Positions 23,328 to 23,575 of a stretch of DNA of 23,575 nucleotides are shown piece after piece. Each line of letters opens with the position of its first letter. The stretch's first letter is position 1. The stretch is from contig CAMLHI010000009.1 in NCBI GenBank assembly GCA_946479705.1, positions 1-23,575 on the forward strand, given 5' to 3'. The position numbers and the translations under genes are program-made. This DNA is from an uncultured Oxalobacteraceae bacterium. Lineage in GTDB: Bacteria; Pseudomonadota; Gammaproteobacteria; Burkholderiales; Burkholderiaceae. Below the pieces are notes generated by a model. It made no database searches and was not told the origin of the DNA. It was given only the letters and a program-made list of their open reading frames with translations.

Positions 23328-23575
23328 TCAGGCGGCCCTGGCCGGCGCCGCCAGGCGCGCCCGTCCGGTATCGGCGTGCACACGGTTGCGCCCGGCCTGC
23401 TTGGCCGCGTACAGCTCTTCATCGGCGCGCCGGATCACGTCGCTGATTTCCTCGTTGACATCATGCTGGGCGACGCCGAACGAGGCCGTCACCTTGTGGC
23501 CGCGCGGCCAGCTCGCCTGCTGCAGGCTGAGGCGCAGCTTTTCCGCCAGGCCGGCGGCCTGGTGCACGTCACTCA
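23328..23575 (-). CDS. GGDEF-domain protein, C-terminal end (partial)
   Basis: Only the last 82 codons lie in the window. They match the end of a diguanylate cyclase GGDEF domain: AAGLAEKLRLSLQQ, VTASFGVAQH, then VIRRADEELYAAKQAGRNRV. The GGDEF motif itself would be just beyond the right edge. The gene ends about 150 bases from arsR, on the same strand, upstream of the ars promoter. Confidence 0.85.
   Translation of the reverse strand, partial: SDVHQAAGLAEKLRLSLQQASWPRGHKVTASFGVAQHDVNEEISDVIRRADEELYAAKQAGRNRVHADTGRARLAAPARAA

Noticed and set aside
1..23575. tRNA or rRNA genes
   Set aside because: No tRNA-like or rRNA-like stretch was noticed by eye in the intergenic regions; this is not a substitute for a covariance search.

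Overview
The window is GC-rich, tightly packed bacterial DNA. Its gene content (ars operon with aquaporin and arsH, chrBA, an FNR-type-controlled universal stress protein and a small hemerythrin, MerR-controlled czc genes) suggests a betaproteobacterium, most likely Oxalobacteraceae (Massilia/Duganella/Janthinobacterium type). The taxonomic placement is inference.

Left part (1-5,985): a divalent-metal efflux island. A MerR-family regulator of the CadR/PbrR type (3332-3784, +) faces a minus-strand run: short CDF transporter, CzcI-like periplasmic protein, czcC, czcB (czcB runs off the left edge). A textbook MerR promoter with a 20-bp spacer and an embedded dyad lies between regulator and run. 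Convergent with merR is a P1B-4 ATPase resembling CzcP. Together these would move Zn/Cd/Co from cytoplasm to periplasm (ATPase, CDF) and from periplasm out of the cell (CzcCBA).

Middle (6,081 to about 14,450): the transposition module of a Tn7-like element, transcribed leftward as a 55-aa small ORF, tnsA, tnsB, tnsC (tniB) and tniQ (tnsD-like). tnsB is split by a complete 2,629-bp IS21-family element (istA, istB) flanked by a 5-bp duplication TTTCC. Removing the IS plus one copy restores one 680-codon tnsB frame. Beyond tnsA, a cluster of four ~19-bp repeats (14301-14444) looks like the transposase-binding right end. By analogy with Tn7, the metal efflux genes to the left would be cargo and the left end lies outside the window.

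Right part (14,500-23,575): an IS5-family transposase relic, then chrB-chrA (chromate efflux) with a His-rich ORF just upstream, a lipoprotein, a universal stress protein and a hemerythrin-like protein that both carry FNR-type boxes near -41.5, a DUF1697 protein, a broken MarR-GNAT gene, the operon arsR-arsC-aquaporin-arsH with an operator-like dyad, and the 3' end of a GGDEF gene. The whole window is thus a multi-metal(loid) resistance region built partly by transposition.
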